Below, in pieces: positions 29,640 to 41,544 of a stretch of DNA of 41,950 bases. The first letter of the stretch is position 1, and the number at the start of each line of letters is the position of its first letter. The notes below the pieces were generated by a model that worked only from the letters and a program-made list of their open reading frames with translations, was not told the origin of the DNA and made no database searches. This DNA comes from Rhizophagus sp. LPA8_4_AMF (lineage: Eukaryota; Glomeromycota; Glomeromycetes; Glomerales; Glomeraceae). The DNA is taken from contig JADRCO010000230.1 of assembly GCA_021464525.1 (NCBI GenBank), positions 1-41,950 of the forward strand, read 5' to 3'. Made by a program: the position numbers and the translations under genes.

Positions 29640-29900
29640 ATTAATTTCATGATTTTTTTTTTAATTAATTTTAAAACAGGTGGAATAAAAATAAATTCTT
29701 AATAAGAATGCTTTATGTATTTACTGTATATTTGTTTATTATTTATTAAATATAGTATCATGCATGTGCTGCTTTTATTTTATTTTGTTTCAAAATCTAA
29801 ATCATTTAAATCGAGTTCGAAAGTATACACAATTACCGATAAATGATTAATAGTATCTTTAAATAAACCGATTTTATTATCAAATGTGATTTATTTATCG
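29640..29900 (-). repeat. Inverted copy of the inter-unit flank of the plus-strand cluster
   Basis: Reverse-complemented, this stretch gives AAATCGGTTTATTTAAAG, TACTTTCGAACTCGATTTA and TTTATTCCACCTG, which match about 2440-2640, 4270-4480 and 6500-6640. The minus-strand locus is therefore a displaced, inverted copy of the same gene-bearing repeat. Confidence 0.55.
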
Positions 29901-32066
29901 ATCACGTCTGTATGGTAATCATGGGTGAACTGAAAGCGTAACTACCCGGGATTTTTGATCAGTACGGCGCTTCATACAATACGGCCTTTTATCAGCGCTT
30001 TCTAGTAGTAACTAAACCGGGTTTTCGACTTCAAAATGAGTAATTTCGACAGTTTCGAATTATTAGATAAAAAATGTTTTATTATCAATTCAATTATATC
30101 TTATAATTACATTTTATTATTTTGTCTTTTTCATTGTTTTCCTCATGGGAAAATCCCACATAAATCATTTTTAAAAGCATAAGACAATTGCGAAACTTTT
30201 TAATTAAAAAAAATTTAAGTTTATTTTCTTTATTATTTCTAAAGTATCATAGGCATCAAATAACAGCAAATACTGTATCTTGATTTAATTTCACATCAAT
30301 TTATGAACAAGTTTTTTTTATGTAAAGATAAAATTAAAAAGAACCATGATTCTATAACTGAAATCACCAAGAAATTTCATTTCTAATTGAAGTGACAATT
30401 TAATGTATACACAGTAATAGGAAATCATGTTATTTACGTCACTAAAGATTTGCTTATTCTTTTATTCTCTGTATTATATATTGGTAATTTAATATTTAAT
30501 TGTCGGTTAATTAAACGAGTCCCAGAAAGGGTAATGTACTGTATATTAGTAAAAGAATTGTCATGTTATTTTAAAATAGTTTTATTAACAAGTTCAATCG
30601 TAATTTATAATTAAAAAAATTTATTTGCTATGAACCTTCATTCGTTATGGATAAATTAATTAGATATCTCAAAAATATCAATTTCCTATTGTCGGAACAG
30701 TAAACGCTAGTTTTCTACGAGATAAAATTGTTACGTATCAATTCTGGAATAAAAATCCTGAAAACAGTAATTGTATTTTAATATCCAGGTAACATCAAAC
30801 CGTCATTTTCGCGGATGCTTAAAACGGTCACTGAGCATATATAATTTAAAGTAATTTTACGAAGTTTAATAATTTTATCGTAATATTTCATTTAGTAACT
30901 AGCAGCAGTCACCCGTTGCTTCTCACCAAGAAGTTTCAGTATGATCGAATTTAGCTAATCAAACAAAAAAAAAATGGGAGAATTTTTAGCCATTAGTAAT
31001 TAATACACTGCATATCATGATATTTGACAACTTAAATGGATTTGAAAACTTTTAATACCTTGCTCCAGGATTTAATCGGAAAAAAGACCTACAGAAAATG
31101 GAAATAAAAATTATTTAGACTTTATTTTTGTATATTAAAAACATTACCATCCAACGAAAAACCTATAAATTTAAGAAAAAGAAAAATTAAGCTTTGTAAT
31201 TACTTTTTCTTAATTTCAATAGTCTAGAAAATGTTCGAATATACAAATTAAAGAATAGAAAATGTCAATAAGTGTTTTTTTAGAGAATTTCAAAAAAAGT
31301 AGATTCAAAATTAAAATAGTAACTTTGGAATTTACTTACGTTTACTCTCAGGAGAAATCATCTGAATCAGAAATCTATAAAGAAGGATAAAGAAACAGTT
31401 AGTAAACTATTTCCTTTAGTAAAAAAAAATATTGGTCCAAAAGTAGTAATTATTACCTTAGCTTATTGGTAGTCGGGATTCACCAAAGTTATTATTACAA
31501 TAAAGAGATAGAGAAATGTAATAAATACAAATACTTCTATTTAAAAAAAAAATATTAAAAAAATGATAAAATTCAAGTTAACACTTCAAAACTCACTTTT
31601 TTCTTACGTATCATAGCATGATACTGTACCAACAAATATAAGCACAATATTTTTTAAATAAAAGTATATTACTTTAAAACTTACAATCCACTTCCAAAAG
31701 AAGCTGATTAAAGCAAACTTATGAAAAAGAGAAAAAAGGAGTTTCCTTAAAAATATAAAAAATGTTGTCCGAGTAGTCCAAAAAACAAAAACATATTAAA
31801 TGGAAAGTATAATGCTTAACTTTAAAAAAAATAGACAAAAAATAATAGAAAATGGCATATATTTTACTCTTTGAAAAATTTAAAGTCGATATATATATTG
31901 GATCGGAGTTACCTTCCAAATAAAAAAAATTGAAAATATATAAAAAAGAAATCCACAAAAGGAAATAAATAAATAAAAAAGAAATAATCATATGACTCAG
32001 TCAATTAAAAAGCGCCCCATAATAACTGAAAAGCATCCTAAAATAAACTTTAATCATTTAATTTAC
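29901..32066. other. AT-rich intergenic region
   Basis: No gene supported. A few donor/acceptor-like words on the minus strand (for example TACAG before TATCATGCTATGATACG at about 31635, GTGAGT at about 31602) could be terminal small exons of the kinase gene to the right, but the frames do not settle it. Confidence 0.35.
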
Positions 32067-32192
32067 CTGTAGAACGTATAACGTTTCCTTCTCGACTTCC
32101 TAGTTTCTCCCGTATTGGTGCTCTTAATCTCCAATCGCCTTCTTCCTCCAATATGCACTCATTTGGATATGCCCCTTCTAATGATCCTTCAT

Positions 32193-33072
32193 CTGCAAAA
32201 ATTTTATCCCTTTTTAGCGGATATTTAAAAAGGAGATGGCTCTTCTGAATTCATATCGGCCAATAGAGGAAGTCCCTAAATTTTGGGGTAGATCAATTAA
32301 ATACATAATAATTGACTTATATAGCAGCAAAACCAGAAAAAAAAATCACTACATTGATTGGTTCTATAAGATCGACCAATGAAACATTCATAATTCGATA
32401 TATATTTGATGCAACATATACGTCACAATTTAAATTAACATATTCTAATTTCAAAAAATTTTCGGAACGGATATTGGATATTAGCATGTTATCATTTCTG
32501 TCGAAATTACTGTTAAGTTTGGCAGAAATGATCAGCGTTCAGCGTTAGGCAAAAAATCTAATAATAACTTTAAATAATTGCTAAAAAAAAAAGTTACAGT
32601 TTAATCAAGTTATGAATCGTGTGAATAATACTAATCAGACACTTTTTTCATGATGGTTTACAAATTGAGTTACTACACGACTTATCAATCTTATATTCTT
32701 CAAAGGTCATAATAATAACAATGTATATGGGGATGCTTTTATAGCATGATTATATTACTATTATATTGCAAAAAGAAAAGTGAATAATTTATAACCAATA
32801 TTTAATAAAAATTATTTAATATACATCAATATTTAATATACATCAATATAAAATTTTCCTAAAAAATATTGATATAAATATAAAATTTTAATATGATCAC
32901 TTTTGGCCATAGCATATTTAAAAAAATACGATTATTTATCAATTGAAATATTTACAATAAAATAGTTTAGGAAAAATAATAGTGGTTTTCAGATTCAACT
33001 AGATATAAAAACTATAATTAGCTGTTATTTTAAAATATTGATGTATGATTGTTACTAAATTAATAAACTTAC
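32193..33072. other. Long intron-like gap inside the kinase gene
   Basis: Between the exons ending at 33073 (GTAAGT donor) and starting at 32192 (GCAG acceptor) lie 880 bp, about ten times the usual intron in this window. No domain is visible. An insertion of non-coding repeat DNA into an intron would explain the length. Confidence 0.35.
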
Positions 33073-34515
33073 TGCGTAGATAATCATCATCAAAATTAGC
33101 CTCCATTTTTGATGTCGGAATTGAAATTGTATTATTATTCGAAGATTTTACTATATAATGGTTATATAATTAATAAATTATTGTAACTTAATAAAATAAA
33201 TATATTTTACATACCCATGCTTTCAAGTTCATTCAGTACTTCACTAGTAATTGGTCTTTGTTCAGGTTCTTGATCCCAACATTTTTTATAAAGTTGTTCA
33301 TATTCTTTAGGAGTATCAAGAATTGTAGTTTCACGATCACCACCAATAATAGCAAAGCCGAGTGCAAATATATCACCATTACCTTCAAATGGAGGACGTC
33401 CACTTGAAATTTCCCACATTATTACACCAAAACTATAAATATCTGATGCATAAGTATATTCAAAATTTTTATCTCGAATACGTTTTGGCTCCATATAAGC
33501 AATAATACCAAAATTACCAATATAAGCTGTTGAATTTTGACTATTTTGAATTTTTGAAATACCAAAATCTGTAATCTTAGCATTACCATCATGAATAACA
33601 ATATTTTTGGAATGCTAGAGACAAAAATAATAATACTATTACTAATTTATATTATATTTATTAATAGTAATAAATTGTACTTACTAGATCCCTGTGTAAA
33701 ATACTTTCATTATGTAGGTAATTTAAACCATCTGCAATCTGAAATGCTTATTATCCCAAGTCAATTAAACAAATTTATTTTTAAGATAATTTTGAAGATC
33801 ACCATCATTAGCATAAGAAGATGTTCATTTGCTTTTTCATTTAAAAAAAATTCATTGTAAGTAAATAAAATATTAAAATATTATAATAAAAAATATGACT
33901 AAAAATAAATAAATAAATTACCAAAGCAAATGTCAAGGCAACGTATAATTCTATCATTACAGTAATCAAGTCGCAAATGTATTTTTAGTTCATGAATAAA
34001 TGCATTTAATAAATCATGCTTTAAATCAGTTGTTCTAGTCAATTTTTTACAAATAATTTTTTGTTTTAGTCCAAGTTGCTTTCATAATTTTTCCAAATCC
34101 TCCTTGTTTAAGAGGCTCTATACTTTTTAATTCCATATAAGATATAAAATTAACTTTATCACATCCCGCATTTTTGAGAATCAATTCAAATGTTTTAATC
34201 TCACTTTTTTCATCACCCTTATTTTTACTTACTGCTGCTCTTTGATACCAATGTGAAGCTTTGGTTTCGTCTTTTTCAGTACCAATTCCATTTTTATAAC
34301 ATAATTCCAATTTATATTGTGCAAGTGTATTTTCATTTTCTGCTGCTTTTTGGTACCAATGAAAGGCTTTATTTTCATCTTTTCTAGTACCAATTCCATT
34401 TTCATAACATAAGCCTAAATTATATTGTGCAAGTGTATTTTCATTGTCTGCTGCTTTTTGGTACCAATGAAAGGCTTTATTTTCATCTTTTTTAGTACCA
34501 ATTCCATTTTCATAA

Positions 34516-34839
34516 CATGAGCCTAAATTAAATTGTGCAGATGTATTTCCGTTCTCAACTGCTTTTTGGTACCAATGAAAGGCTTTATTTTCATCTTTTT
34601 TAGTACCAATTCCATTTTCATAACATGAGCCTAAATTAAATTGTGCAGATGTATTTCCGTTCTCAACTGCTTTTTGGTACCAATGAAAGGCTTTATTTTC
34701 ATCTTTTTTAGTACCAATTCCATTTTCATAACATGAGCCTAAATTAAATTGTGCAGATGTATTTCCGTTCTCAACTGCTTTTTGGTACCAACTAAAAGCT
34801 TTATTTTCATCTTTTTCTGTACCAATTCCATTTTCATAA
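34516..34839 (-). repeat. Identical 108-bp Sel1 repeat units
   Basis: The word CATGAGCC recurs at 34516, 34624 and 34732, a period of exactly 108 bp (36 codons). The units 34516-34623 and 34624-34731 appear identical base for base, and each encodes a Sel1 repeat of the form AQFNLGSCYENGIGTKKDEN. Flanking Sel1 repeats of the same gene are clearly diverged. This is recent tandem amplification within a gene. Confidence 0.75.
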
Positions 34840-35937
34840 AATAATCCTGATTTATATTGTGCCATTTCATTTTCACCTTTTGCTGCTTTTTTATACCAAT
34901 ATAATGCTTTAGCCTCATTTTTTTCAGTCCCTGTTCCATTTTCATAAAAAAACCCTAATTTATATTATGCTAATATATCTTTATTTTCTGCTGCATTTTT
35001 ATACCAAGAAAAGGCTTTAACCTCGTTTTTTCCAATACCTATTCCATTTTCATAACATAATCCTAATCTATATTGTGCTAATATATTTTTATTTTCTGCT
35101 GCTTTTTCATACCAATGAAAGGCTTTATTCTCATCTAATTCAGTACCAATTCCATTTTCATAACATAATCCTAAATTATATTGTGCGGATGTATTTCCAT
35201 TTTCTGCTGCTTTTTGATACCAACAAAAGGCTTTATTTTCATCTTTTTCAGTACAAATTTCATTTTCATAATATGAGTCTAAATCCCAGTTAATTTCACA
35301 ATCTTTTGCTGCCACAATTGTAGTACTTTGAATCATTTTTCGTTCGGGAGGAGCTTTGTTACTATTGGAATGATTTTGGAATGTTTCAAGACTTCTGAAA
35401 ATATCCTGAAGATCCATTAACATCCTTGAGAATATAGGTCGAGAATCCGGATTTGGATCAACAGATTTATTTACAAGATCTTGATATTTTTTCGGGATAT
35501 CAATACCAGTTGTAAAATTTTCCCGATACCCACCTACTACTTTTCTTGTAACTTCCATAAAATCTTCGAATTGTTCTACGTTCAGCAATCTCCCAAAGGA
35601 GAATACCAAAACTATAAACTTCACATTTGGTATCATACTTGATAGAATATTTGTCATTCTTTTCTTTTTCTCCCGTAATTCCTCTTCTTAATATTTCAGG
35701 AGCACTATATCAAACACATTCTTTATTTATGGCTATCTGACTAGAAGCTTCATCAATTTTTCTGCTAAATTTAAAATTTGTAATTTTAGCGATTTCGTGA
35801 TCTGTAATTACGATATTTTCAGATCTAATATTCCGATGAACTATCTATCAAAGATAAACATTTATACTTATTAGTACTTTAAAGTTCGAAAATTTGACAT
35901 GAACATGAAAAAATTAAATTACAAAAGTAATCCTAAC

Positions 35938-36891
35938 CTTGACAGAACTAAGGAAATTCAACCCTTTAGCGATATCGTAAGCAATTCTAATTTTCAATTT
36001 TAAGTCAATGTTTTGTTTATGGTCAAGAATATATTCACGTAAGTTTCCTTTTTCTGCCCATTCAGTTACTAAATAAGTTTTAGTTCCATCACTAGTAAGG
36101 CCATAGAAATTAATGATATTTTGACAATTTTTAAGTTTCATAAGAATTGTGACTTGATTTTTAACATCATTAATATGATCTTGATCCACAAGTTTGAAAG
36201 CAAATTCTTCTTTAGTTTTTATATGAACGTATTTTCTCAATCTGTCATTACGGTTACTATTTTCATCAGCTTCTTTATAATCTTCACATGGAAGTTTATC
36301 AATGATATCGATTTTGTTTTGAATTTGATCTGCATAGATTTTTTGTTTCACATCGCTCATACCATATACTAAAGCTTCTTGAAATTTTAAAATTTCTTTT
36401 ACATCTTCTTTCACAATTTTATCTTCATCTTCAGTATTAAATTTGACCAATGGGTTAAAATTTAACAAAGTCATAATGCTATCATATTCTTTACATAATT
36501 CTTTAAATACATTTTCAATCTTTTTAGCTCCTAAATACTTTTGCACTTTATTATAATGTGTTATATCTTTAATGAATTTTTTCATATTATGAAGAACTTG
36601 AACCAATCTTTGTAAACTTTTATAATAAATCGAATTTAATAAATCTTTTCTTGCTTGTAAAATAATAACGGAGTCGTTTGCTGCAGAGATACGTTTCATC
36701 AAAATCCTGGTAATATTTTTATTATGCTGAGCCGAATTATATAAATCCGTGACTTCTAAAAAAATTTCAGATACATTTCTAATGAGCGGAATGAATTGTG
36801 AAAGAGGAATAGCTACTGATGTTGCTAGCTCAACATCATCAATAATTGTGTTGACGTAATCAATTACAGTAGTAGTTGCTTCAATCGCCAA
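35938..36891 (-). CDS. First exon: MLKL-like helical domain and pseudokinase N-lobe
   Basis: This exon is open for 318 residues. The first half is alpha-helical with heptad-like Leu/Ile spacing (LYNSAQHNKNITRILMKR, LQRLVQVLHNMKKFI), as in MLKL-type or Cbl-N-like bundles. The second half is a kinase N-lobe: EFAFKLVD (candidate VAIK lysine), TILMKLKNCQNIINFYGL, a hinge TYLVTEWAEKGNLREYI and IAYDIAKGLNFL. It ends in phase 0 at a GTTAGG donor, and the next exon begins IVHRN at 35844. The frame opens at TTG/GCG after an A tract, so the true start may lie in an upstream exon or be lost. Confidence 0.6.
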
Positions 36892-36900
36892 ATCAGCTTT

Positions 36901-37624
36901 TTTTTTTTTTTAATTTAATAAAAGAAGAAATTTAAGCAATTAGGTTTATTAACATGCCCACATACAGTATTATAAATAATATTTTGTAATACAAACTGCA
37001 AAATCGGCAGATATTCGGAATTCTGAAAATTCCTTCTAAAAGTTCTTCCGGTTTTAAAAATAGAGTTGTTGTCGATCTAGGGATTGGAATCGATTAATCG
37101 AAAATCGACAATAGTAAAATCGATTTTGAGAATCGATTTTCAAAAAATTTTTTACATATAAGTCAATCTGATTCTAAAGCAGTTTCCATGCCGGCCAAGT
37201 ACTGATCATTTTGGTTAAAATAGAAACTGATTCGAAGTCATGCTAGTCTTCTATAAAAAAAAATATTGATTAAAATTCGATTTTCCCTATGTCGATCATG
37301 CGACACAAATGATCGAAAAAAGCTCAAGCACGTGACATTGTGTGCGTTGCCTATGTCAAATTCGGTGTCTTTTATTTAAAAAAAAATCCTAAATTTTTAA
37401 AATTCAATAACTTTGAGAATTCTTAGAATTCAAAAAAAAAATTTAATATTAAAAATTTAAATATACAATAACTTAAAGAATAGCATAACACCTCACTTTT
37501 TTCGAAAAATACCAAAGAAAAAATTTATTTTCTTATGAAAATGAATTCAAGAGTAAATATTTATTATTATCGTTTTTTATTGGAAAAAACATTTGTTACA
37601 TGAAAAATGTAATTGTTTGAGATA
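36901..37624. other. Intergenic, short ATCGATT-rich repeats
   Basis: No gene. 37090-37140 contains spaced AATCGATT-type words (GAATCGATTAATCGAAAATC) forming small palindromes. Confidence 0.4.
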
Positions 37625-37789
37625 CAGCCAGACCTCGATATACCGTTCGATATACCATACACTGTTAAAAACTTGATATACCGATAAAATTTTAAATTCC
37701 CACTATACTGTATGTGAGGACATATAAATACATATTTTTTAAATTTTTTCATACGAGTCCCGACATATCGTTATATAAGGGTTTGACTG
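37625..37789. mobile_element. 165-bp pogo/Tc1-type MITE
   Basis: The left end is CAGCCAGACCTCGATATACC; the right end, reverse-complemented, is CAGTCAAACCCTTATATAAC. TA lies directly outside both ends (37623-37624 and 37790-37791). The CAGTCAAACC terminus with TA target duplication is typical of pogo/Fot1-like Tc1-mariner elements. No coding sequence, so non-autonomous. Confidence 0.65.
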
Positions 37790-37909
37790 TACTTTTGCAG
37801 TATTTTGAAGAATTAATAGGAACTTAGAAAATCCATTTAATAATAGCCCATCACAAGAAATAATCTGTAGTAAATTTTACTATATAACAAGTGATATATC
37901 ATAAAGAAA

Positions 37910-38340
37910 ATTATTACCCTTTTTTTTAGATACTAACCAAAATACGGTCGTTCCGATGCTTAAAATATGTATTTTGTGGATGGTGTTCCCTAACTTCATG
38001 TAATATAAATAATTTTATATTTGATGTAGTATTATTGGTCTAACAGGCAATTTTTATATCCTGAGATGAGACCAAAATAGCAATTATGTTAATCTGATAA
38101 AACCTCACCGTCTACAAGGACCCCCAAAAAATACTGAAATAGGTAAAAACTATAGGCTAAAATAATCATGTAAATCTTTCCTTTTTTAGACAAATTTTGA
38201 TAATGTTGGCCAGAATACTATTTCCTATTTTAGTAACTGACTGACACTATCATAATTCCGGCCCTGAAAAAATGCGTACAGCTAATAGTAATTTTTTTTT
38301 TGCTGGATATTACCAATTTTGATATTTTTTGGCCTACAGA
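37910..38340. repeat. Dispersed repeat related to 2270-2400
   Basis: GCGTACAGCTAATAGTAA followed by a T tract at about 38276-38300 matches CGTACAGCTAATAGTAAA followed by a T tract at 2339-2360. CCCTTTTTTTTAGATACTAA at 37918 resembles TCCCTTTTTTGGATACTGA at 2297. Family unknown. Confidence 0.4.
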
Positions 38341-38519
38341 TTTGGTTTGATCAAAATCGTACCAATATACTAGTTTAAAAAAACATTAAAATGTGATATT
38401 TGTTATAAAAATAAATGACTTATGACATTCCAAATGTCGAACTAATATAAAAACTCTGAAGCATAGAAAATAAAAGATAAATAAATCAAACAATATATAT
38501 AAATTATAAATATAAGTTT

Positions 38520-39110
38520 AACTTTCAACTTTAGAAACAGATAATCCATGTATGGATCAGGCTTATTCACAGGGACAACTTTTCTTTTAATTTGAAGTCC
38601 TTCAATTGGCCTAAAAACAAAATTCCTAACTAATATAATGATATTTTAAATTCAGTCAAAGCTACTTTATTGCCTATATAAGCTCTTGTATCAGTAAGAA
38701 AAGCAATAGTTTAGATTTGATACCTTCTTAGTTAAGGAAGGGTCCAACCATCTTTTTGGATCAAATTCAGCAGCTGTTGGACCCCAAATTTCAGGCAGCT
38801 TATGAAGTGCTTCAATCACAACTAACATTATAGAATTCTATTTTAAAATAATAAAAAAAAAGATCAAATTAATAATTTTAATTTTTTTGGCAAAAAATAT
38901 AAAAATATACCTTTGGAATGTGATATCCCCAACTCTTCATCTTTAGTATTAGTTCGATTAGTAGCAGAAACTAAAATAAAATTACGTAGTTAATAAGATG
39001 ATATAATAAAGAATTGAAAAAATCAAATTCGTACTTGGAGAATTTAATCTTAAAGTTTCTTTAACTACGCAATTTAAATATTCCAAAGAAAGTAAATCCG
39101 TTATTTTAAT
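38520..39110 (-). pseudogene. Cytochrome P450 C-terminal half, decayed
   Basis: Minus-strand exon pieces in order: SLEYLNCVVKETLRLNSPS (K-helix with ExxR, about 39100-39040), TNRTNTKDEELGISHSKG (about 38970-38920), IEALHKLPEIWGPTAAEF then DPKRWLDPSLTKKV (38840-38727, the PERF-region analogue), TDTRAYIGNKVALTEFK (about 38695-38645, the heme-binding loop) and NFVFRPIEGLQIKRKVVPV then NKPDPYMDYL (about 38625-38535, C terminus). The heme loop normally carries an invariant Cys (RxCxG); here the position reads Tyr (RAYIG), and frames change between pieces. No N-terminal half is attached, so this is a non-functional fragment. Confidence 0.65.
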
Positions 39111-40140
39111 AGCTATTATAAATAAAAAAAAGATTTTCATATTCTATATATTGTTAGTATTGGATGCCCGCGCCCCGGGTGCAATACAGCTCCTGAACCC
39201 AAGTATTTTATATTATACCCGAAGTATCTTGTGCAGTGCGGGACGTAATGAAGAAGATAAGCACGTTAACGTTATTTCAAAATCCAAAAAATGCAAACAA
39301 TTCTAAGAAGTCCGAGACCAAGAAACCCTAATAAAATACTTACAAAGCAAACCTGAAAAGGAGAAATCAAGTTTCTTCTAGAAAAAAAAAATTATTAATG
39401 TCATCCCAAATACAAATAATACGTCAACCAGGGAAACTTACTGTATTCCAAACCGTGTATAAGAAAAGTGACCTAAAAGATAATTACATTAATAACTAGT
39501 TCTTACTATGTACCTATTTCAGTTTCGTGTTCTGAAGATCTGAGCACTCCTAAACATGCCATTTTAAAATGCGAAAACGTCACCTACACTTGTTCCAAGC
39601 TGATACTTTAAGTGCCAAAAAATATTCCTAAAAATAAAAATGAACAATAAAGAGTAAAACCTCAATTACGGCCACAAGCCTGTTTAAAGAAATCGCTTAA
39701 AAAGAAATAAGAAATTTATTTGCTGTTCTTAAACTGAAATCGGTAATATACTATTATTTTTTTTGAAACCTTTTGATTTTAGCGTTTTTCATATTCATAG
39801 TTTTTTTAAGGGAGTATGCCTATTTCTCTTGATTGTATAAATTTACATTTTAAATGCAACTTTATTAATAATAAAATTATTAAATAATTTATTAATTAAT
39901 AAATAATTGAATAATGCTTTATAATTTGGTCATTTCAAATCAATAAAATGATTCCCTGATAATGAAAATACAGGAATTAATAAATATTCAACTAATTAGT
40001 AATGTGATAATCACTAATTAAAAATCTTCTAAGGTATCCACTAATTTTTAATTATACAAGTGGCTTGGTAAATGTCCGTCAAGGATATATTTTCAATTTT
40101 CTTCAAAATCCTTGTTGTTTTAATAAAATTACGAAAGCAA
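39111..40140. other. Spacer between the two P450 fragments
   Basis: No gene supported. A GC-richer island at 39160-39250 (GCCCGCGCCCCGGGTGCAA) is unlike its surroundings and may be a fragment of a mobile element. Confidence 0.35.
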
Positions 40141-41515
40141 ATGTTTGATTTGATTTCTTTAGTTGGTATTTTTGTGTTAGGAGTTATAGGATGGGTCTTA
40201 TAAAATATACATTTGGCCAGTTTATATCACTCCTTTGAGAAAAATTCCTGGACCATCATCTGAAAGTCTATTTTTTGAAACATTAAAACACTTTTGACAA
40301 AACAGGTCAATAATAATATTATTAAATCAGTAATCATAATTCTTATTTATACAATTTCCTTCTTTCATATATAGGATACGCAACTTGAATGGGTACAAAA
40401 TACGGGAATATTTTAAAATACCATGGATTATTTAATCAACCAGCCCTTCATATCTCAGATACAAAAATAATTCGTCATCACATTAAATCACGTTTATGAT
40501 TTATTAAACTCCTCATGATGGCTGATGCTATTGCAATGGCTGGTGAGGCCTTATATTTACAGAAGGTGAAGATCATAAGAGACAAAGAAAAATGATGAAC
40601 TCGGCTTTCATCCATAATAACGTCAAAGTAATTATAATTCATTTTAGGCAATATAATATAAAGTTAAATTAAATTAATATGTTCATTCAATTTTAGGAAA
40701 TGGTTCCAACATTTATTCAAGTAGTCTTTACCTTAAAAGGTTTAATCGAAGATAAAGTGAACTTAAGAGAATCTGAAATTAATCTTTCTCTTTATATCTC
40801 AAAAGCTACATTGGATGTGATTGGCCTAGTCGGTAAGATAATAATTTTTTCAATACTGATGTTTTCACATTCTACGCATTTATAATAAGATTTTTTTTTT
40901 CATAGGATTTAATTATGAATTTAATTCATTAACGTCTTCAAATGAATTTAGAAGAAGCTTATGATTCTCTTATGAATACTCCAGGCTCTATTCTACCGCT
41001 TGTCATTAATTATTTATCAAATTTTATTCCATCCATGAGAGAACTTCCGATAGATATAAATATGCAATTTAAAAATAATTGTGCAGTGTATCAATGAAAT
41101 TGGTTGAAGAAAAATATAAAGCCGAAAATGGAGAATTAAAAGGAAAAGATCTCTTATCTCTTAATTAATATCAATAAAACATTACTCATTGAAGAGAAAA
41201 TGACTGACAAAGAATTAAAATATCAGGTAAAATAAAAGAGGAGTTTTGTAATGTGTCGTCATGATGCTACGGATACCAGCGTTATTACTCCCACATAAAT
41301 TCTAATCACTTTTTTATGAATATTTAGATTATGACATTTTTATTAGCAGGACATGAAACAACAAGTATAGCAACTTGTTGGGCTTTATATTTTCTTGCAG
41401 AATATCCACATGAGCAAGATTTATTGCGTGAAAAATTGGTTAAAGCTTTTCTGATAAATCAAATTTCAATCCTACATTTGATGAAATTAATATCTATTTA
41501 CTATGTATTTGACAT
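40141..41515 (+). pseudogene. Cytochrome P450 N-terminal and central part, decayed
   Basis: ATG 40141 opens a membrane anchor (LISLVGIFVLGVIGWV), then in another frame VYITPLRKIPGPSSESLFFE, the proline-rich hinge typical of fungal P450s. After a short intron come VQKYGNILKYHGLFNQPAL and IIRHHIKSRL. Further right are KATLDVIGLVG, a GTAAGA intron (about 40831-40904), FNYEFNSLTSSNE, EEAYDSLMNTPGSILPLVIN, KLVEEKYKAENGELKGKDLL, and after another acceptor the I-helix LLAGHETTSIATCWALYFL (about 41334-41395). The gene breaks off at about 41515, just before the K-helix. Several frame changes. It ends where the minus-strand fragment 38520-39110 begins in P450 order. Confidence 0.65.
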
Positions 41516-41544
41516 ACTGGAGGTGGACACTTTACATGGGAGTA

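Larger units (their letters stand above)
32067..36891 (-). pseudogene. MLKL-like domain, pseudokinase, Sel1 repeats and TKL kinase: multi-exon gene, decayed
   Basis: Minus strand, exons about 36891-35938, 35844-33922, 33840-33685, 33614-33215, 33150-33073 and 32192-32067, with matching splice phases at most junctions. In order: a helical N-terminal domain of about 155 residues resembling the MLKL N-terminal bundle (IDYVNTIIDDVELA, FLEVTDLYNSAQHNKNI); a kinase domain with AFK lysine, but HRN for HRD and NFK for DFG, so probably a pseudokinase; ten Sel1 repeats of 36 residues; and a second TKL kinase domain with QGGFGK, HRDL and ITDFG. A Ser/Asp-rich tail follows. Such Sel1/TKL combinations are greatly expanded in Rhizophagus. 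The frame is interrupted at least five times and no ATG is seen at the front, so it is a pseudogene or needs resequencing. Confidence 0.7.

Noticed and set aside
35075-36372. Plus-strand open frames opposite the kinase gene
   Set aside because: They are antisense shadows of the Sel1 repeats and of the first exon.
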